Below are positions 53,410 through 54,821 of a stretch of 54,821 bases of DNA, piece by piece; the stretch's first letter is position 1, and the number at the start of each line of letters is the position of its first letter. The stretch covers positions 1 through 54,821 of the forward strand of contig CANTCQ010000009.1 in assembly GCA_947652325.1 (NCBI GenBank), read 5' to 3'. The translations under genes and the position numbers were made by a program. The stretch comes from an uncultured Mycoplasmatota bacterium (lineage in GTDB: Bacteria > Bacillota_I > Bacilli_A > RF39 > UBA660). Below the pieces are notes generated by a model, which saw nothing but the letters and a program-made list of their open reading frames with translations, was not told the DNA's origin and searched no databases.

Positions 53410-53718
53410 TTATAATTTAATATCAATGTCTACACCACTTGGTATATCTAAGTGAGTTAATGCATCAATAATTTCTTTGCTAGGTTCTAGTATATCGATA
53501 AGTCTTTTATGTGTACGACTTTCGAATTGTTCTCTAGAATCTTTGTATTTGTGAACTGCTCTTAATACGGTTATTTTTTCAACTTCCGTAGGAAGAGGAA
53601 TTGGTCCACTTACACGTCCTCCTAATCTTTTTACGGTTTCTACAATTTTTCCAGCAGCTAAATCCAATATTTTATTGTCATAAGCTCTTAAATTGATACG
53701 CACTTTGTTTTTTGACAT
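53410..53718 (-). CDS. rpsJ: 30S ribosomal protein S10
   Basis: At 102 aa it has [38 protein letters not shown], and [12 protein letters not shown]10 is the first gene of the superoperon and, as NusE, also couples to transcription antitermination. A strong AAAGGAGG lies about 10 nt upstream of the ATG. The str operon genes (rpsL, rpsG, fusA, tuf) that often precede it are not in the window. Confidence 0.98.
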   Translation of the reverse strand: MSKNKVRINLRAYDNKILDLAAGKIVETVKRLGGRVSGPIPLPTEVEKITVLRAVHKYKDSREQFESRTHKRLIDILEPSKEIIDALTHLDIPSGVDIDIKL

Positions 53719-53860
53719 AACACTATGTCCTCCTTTCGCCTATATCTAGTATAGACTAGCTCCGTACAAATTACCTGATTTTTCTAAATATCATTTTAAC
53801 AACTTTACCTAGTGTATCAGCAACCTCGCACATCCAAGCTGTCATACATATTTAATTCTA
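53719..53860 (-). promoter_or_regulatory. S10-operon 5' leader
   Basis: The 140 nt before rpsJ are less AT-rich than the gap beyond and contain structured elements: a GTGCGAGGTTGCTGATACAC stretch that can close as a GTG/CAC hairpin and recalls the leader core I know from other Firmicutes S10 operons, and a CTAGT/ACTAG hairpin about 20 nt before the ribosome binding site. It is probably a cis-regulatory leader. The promoter is unclear: a TATTAT at about 53872 has a poorly placed TTGAAA. Confidence 0.5.
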
Positions 53861-54346
53861 ACACTATATAATATGAAAAGCAAGAAAAAATTATTTCAAA
53901 CAGTTTTAAGAAATGAAATTCTATACAAAGAAAAATTGCTATAATACAAACAAAATAATCATAGCAATAAAAAAAGTAAAAATAAAATTAAAACTAATAT
54001 AGGCTCTTTATAGTAATATTTGATAAAAGATAAAGAAAATTTATAAAATTTAAAAATATATATTGTTAATGTTTTAATTTGTCCTAAAATTTTTGATAAA
54101 CTTAGATATAATTGTAATTTTTAACTTCTTGTTTAAGATAAGGATTTAATTACTTTTAATTGCTATCTTTATGACTATCATATTGTTAAATCTTATCAAG
54201 ATTATACTAAAAATTTGAATTTATTATCAATAGCATATATGTTTTTAAGCCTTTTATTAATTTTTAGTTAGATTATAAATATGCTATATAATTTTTCTTT
54301 CTATCCATTTATTTTTCTAGTTAATTCCTTCAAAAAAAGAATGCAA
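53861..54346. other. AT-rich intergenic gap without recognisable genes
   Basis: About 490 bp between the S10 leader and the hairpin at 54347. No frame with a start, ribosome binding site and protein-like content was seen on either strand. Several TATAAT-like boxes occur (for example at 53940 on the plus strand) but are expected by chance at this composition. Confidence 0.6.
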
Positions 54347-54391
54347 AATTAAAAGGATTGTTTCCTGTAAACTACAGATTACAATCCTTTT
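54347..54391 (-). terminator. long hairpin terminator after the cysteine-rich gene
   Basis: Outer arms of 11 bp (AAAAGGATTGT/ACAATCCTTTT) enclose an internal loop and a further 5-bp stem (CTGTA/TACAG) with a 3-nt loop. Read on the minus strand it is followed by AATTTT, and it lies about 110 bp downstream of the cysteine-rich gene. Confidence 0.65.
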
Positions 54392-54499
54392 GCTAGAGGT
54401 TATTAGTAAATTGTCTGATTTTCAAATAAATTAATTTCATTTTTTATATCTACTATTTTCACTTTTTAAACTTATACATTATTTATATAATTTTGAATA

Positions 54500-54821
54500 T
54501 TAATATGTACACAAATCAATCCTAGTATCTAAAGTTCCACCATTAGGGCAAGTACAATAGTGTTCATTCCTTATTGTTATGTGTTCTCCTGAACCTCCCC
54601 ATCCATCTGGACAGTTTTGATAAGATGCACATTGATATCTAATTGTATCTTGTGTGATAGAACCATCGTCGCATAAATAATCTGCAAAGCAATGTGCTCT
54701 TCCATCAATATCTCTGCAGCCTATATCACGTAGATAATGGCACTGCAATATATATTCTCTACAATACGCTGGATAACTATGGTTCACTTGGAATGTTGTT
54801 GAACTACTTAAACCATTTCCT
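54500..54821 (-). CDS. cysteine-rich protein, 3' end only (runs off window)
   Basis: The frame is open to the window edge, so only the C-terminal 106 residues are visible; a GTG at 54787 is probably internal. It contains ten cysteines, spread at 5-15 residue intervals (YC, QC, GC, HC, LC, QC, NC, YC, TC, LC), as well as many Tyr, Asp and Gly. The even number of Cys and lack of Lys clusters suggest a disulphide-bonded exported protein. I recognise no family. It would be transcribed towards the ribosomal operon but is separated from it by a strong hairpin and about 600 bp. Confidence 0.55.
   Translation of the reverse strand, partial: GNGLSSSTTFQVNHSYPAYCREYILQCHYLRDIGCRDIDGRAHCFADYLCDDGSITQDTIRYQCASYQNCPDGWGGSGEHITIRNEHYCTCPNGGTLDTRIDLCTY

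Noticed and set aside
53861..54346. CRISPR array or non-coding RNA in the AT-rich gap
   Set aside because: No direct repeats of constant spacing and no convincing promoter-hairpin-terminator unit were seen.

Overview
The window is AT-rich, low-GC Firmicutes-type DNA. The S10-spc-alpha ribosomal block has the classical Gram-positive order, S14 is the short zinc-binding type, adenylate kinase has a four-cysteine lid, and many genes carry AGGAGG-like ribosome binding sites. Conserved tryptophans of the housekeeping proteins lie in open TGG-containing frames and a few genes end in TGA, so the standard bacterial code fits and the Mycoplasma code does not. The mix (MBOAT plus DHHW pair, TrxB/Lgt, YugP, Tex, ClpC, and no L30 gene) suggests an uncultured gut-type member of the Bacilli (RF39/Erysipelotrichia-like). 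That placement is inference. Almost everything is on the minus strand.

Layout. 1-2.3 kb: a small hypothetical gene, two divergent tRNA genes (Thr-CGT, Gly-TCC) and a bleomycin-hydrolase/PepC-like cysteine peptidase. 2.3-8.9 kb: one long minus-strand run, lipoprotein - MBOAT acyltransferase - DHHW/AlgX-like protein - DNA-repair-linked radical SAM protein - its partner (TIGR03915) - a divergent GroEL-like chaperonin. 8.9-13.1 kb: a deoxyribosyltransferase-like protein and an envelope operon (PAP2 phosphatase, NAGPA-type phosphodiester glycosidase, an unknown anchored protein, a GT2-GtrA glycosyltransferase), divergent from a CapA-like gene. 13.3-18.5 kb: CapA, a Qng1-type (DUF2419) queuosine-salvage gene flanked by two genes each broken by a premature stop, a compact three-gene cassette around a uracil-DNA-glycosylase-like protein, and TspO.

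18.5-33.9 kb is housekeeping: asnB, tex, a camelysin/TasA-like surface protein, trxB, lgt, uvrA, an MFS transporter, a short-chain dehydrogenase, YugP, cysS, and a gltX homologue that is full length but has lost the HIGH motif and other active-site residues. 34-35.5 kb is a decayed gene made of tandem Myb/SANT-like DNA-binding repeats. 35.6-39.7 kb is an operon with its own promoter: a small protein with a Cys-His-Asp arrangement, an HExxH protein, and a ClpC-like unfoldase.

39.7-53.7 kb is the ribosomal superoperon, transcribed leftwards: S10-L3-L4-L23-L2-S19-L22-S3-L16-L29-S17-L14-L24-L5-S14-S8-L6-L18-S5-L15-SecY-Adk-Map-IF1-L36-S13-S11-RpoA-L17. It is preceded by a structured leader and ends in a strong terminator. 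L30 is absent and L3 carries an acidic tail of about 43 residues. The right edge holds an AT-rich gap with one strong hairpin and the 3' end of a cysteine-rich, probably exported protein that runs off the window.

Best candidates for something undescribed: the pseudo-GluRS in the gltX-cysS position, the clpC operon with two unknown putative hydrolases, the chaperonin translationally coupled to the radical SAM/TIGR03915 pair, and the small UDG-centred cassette.
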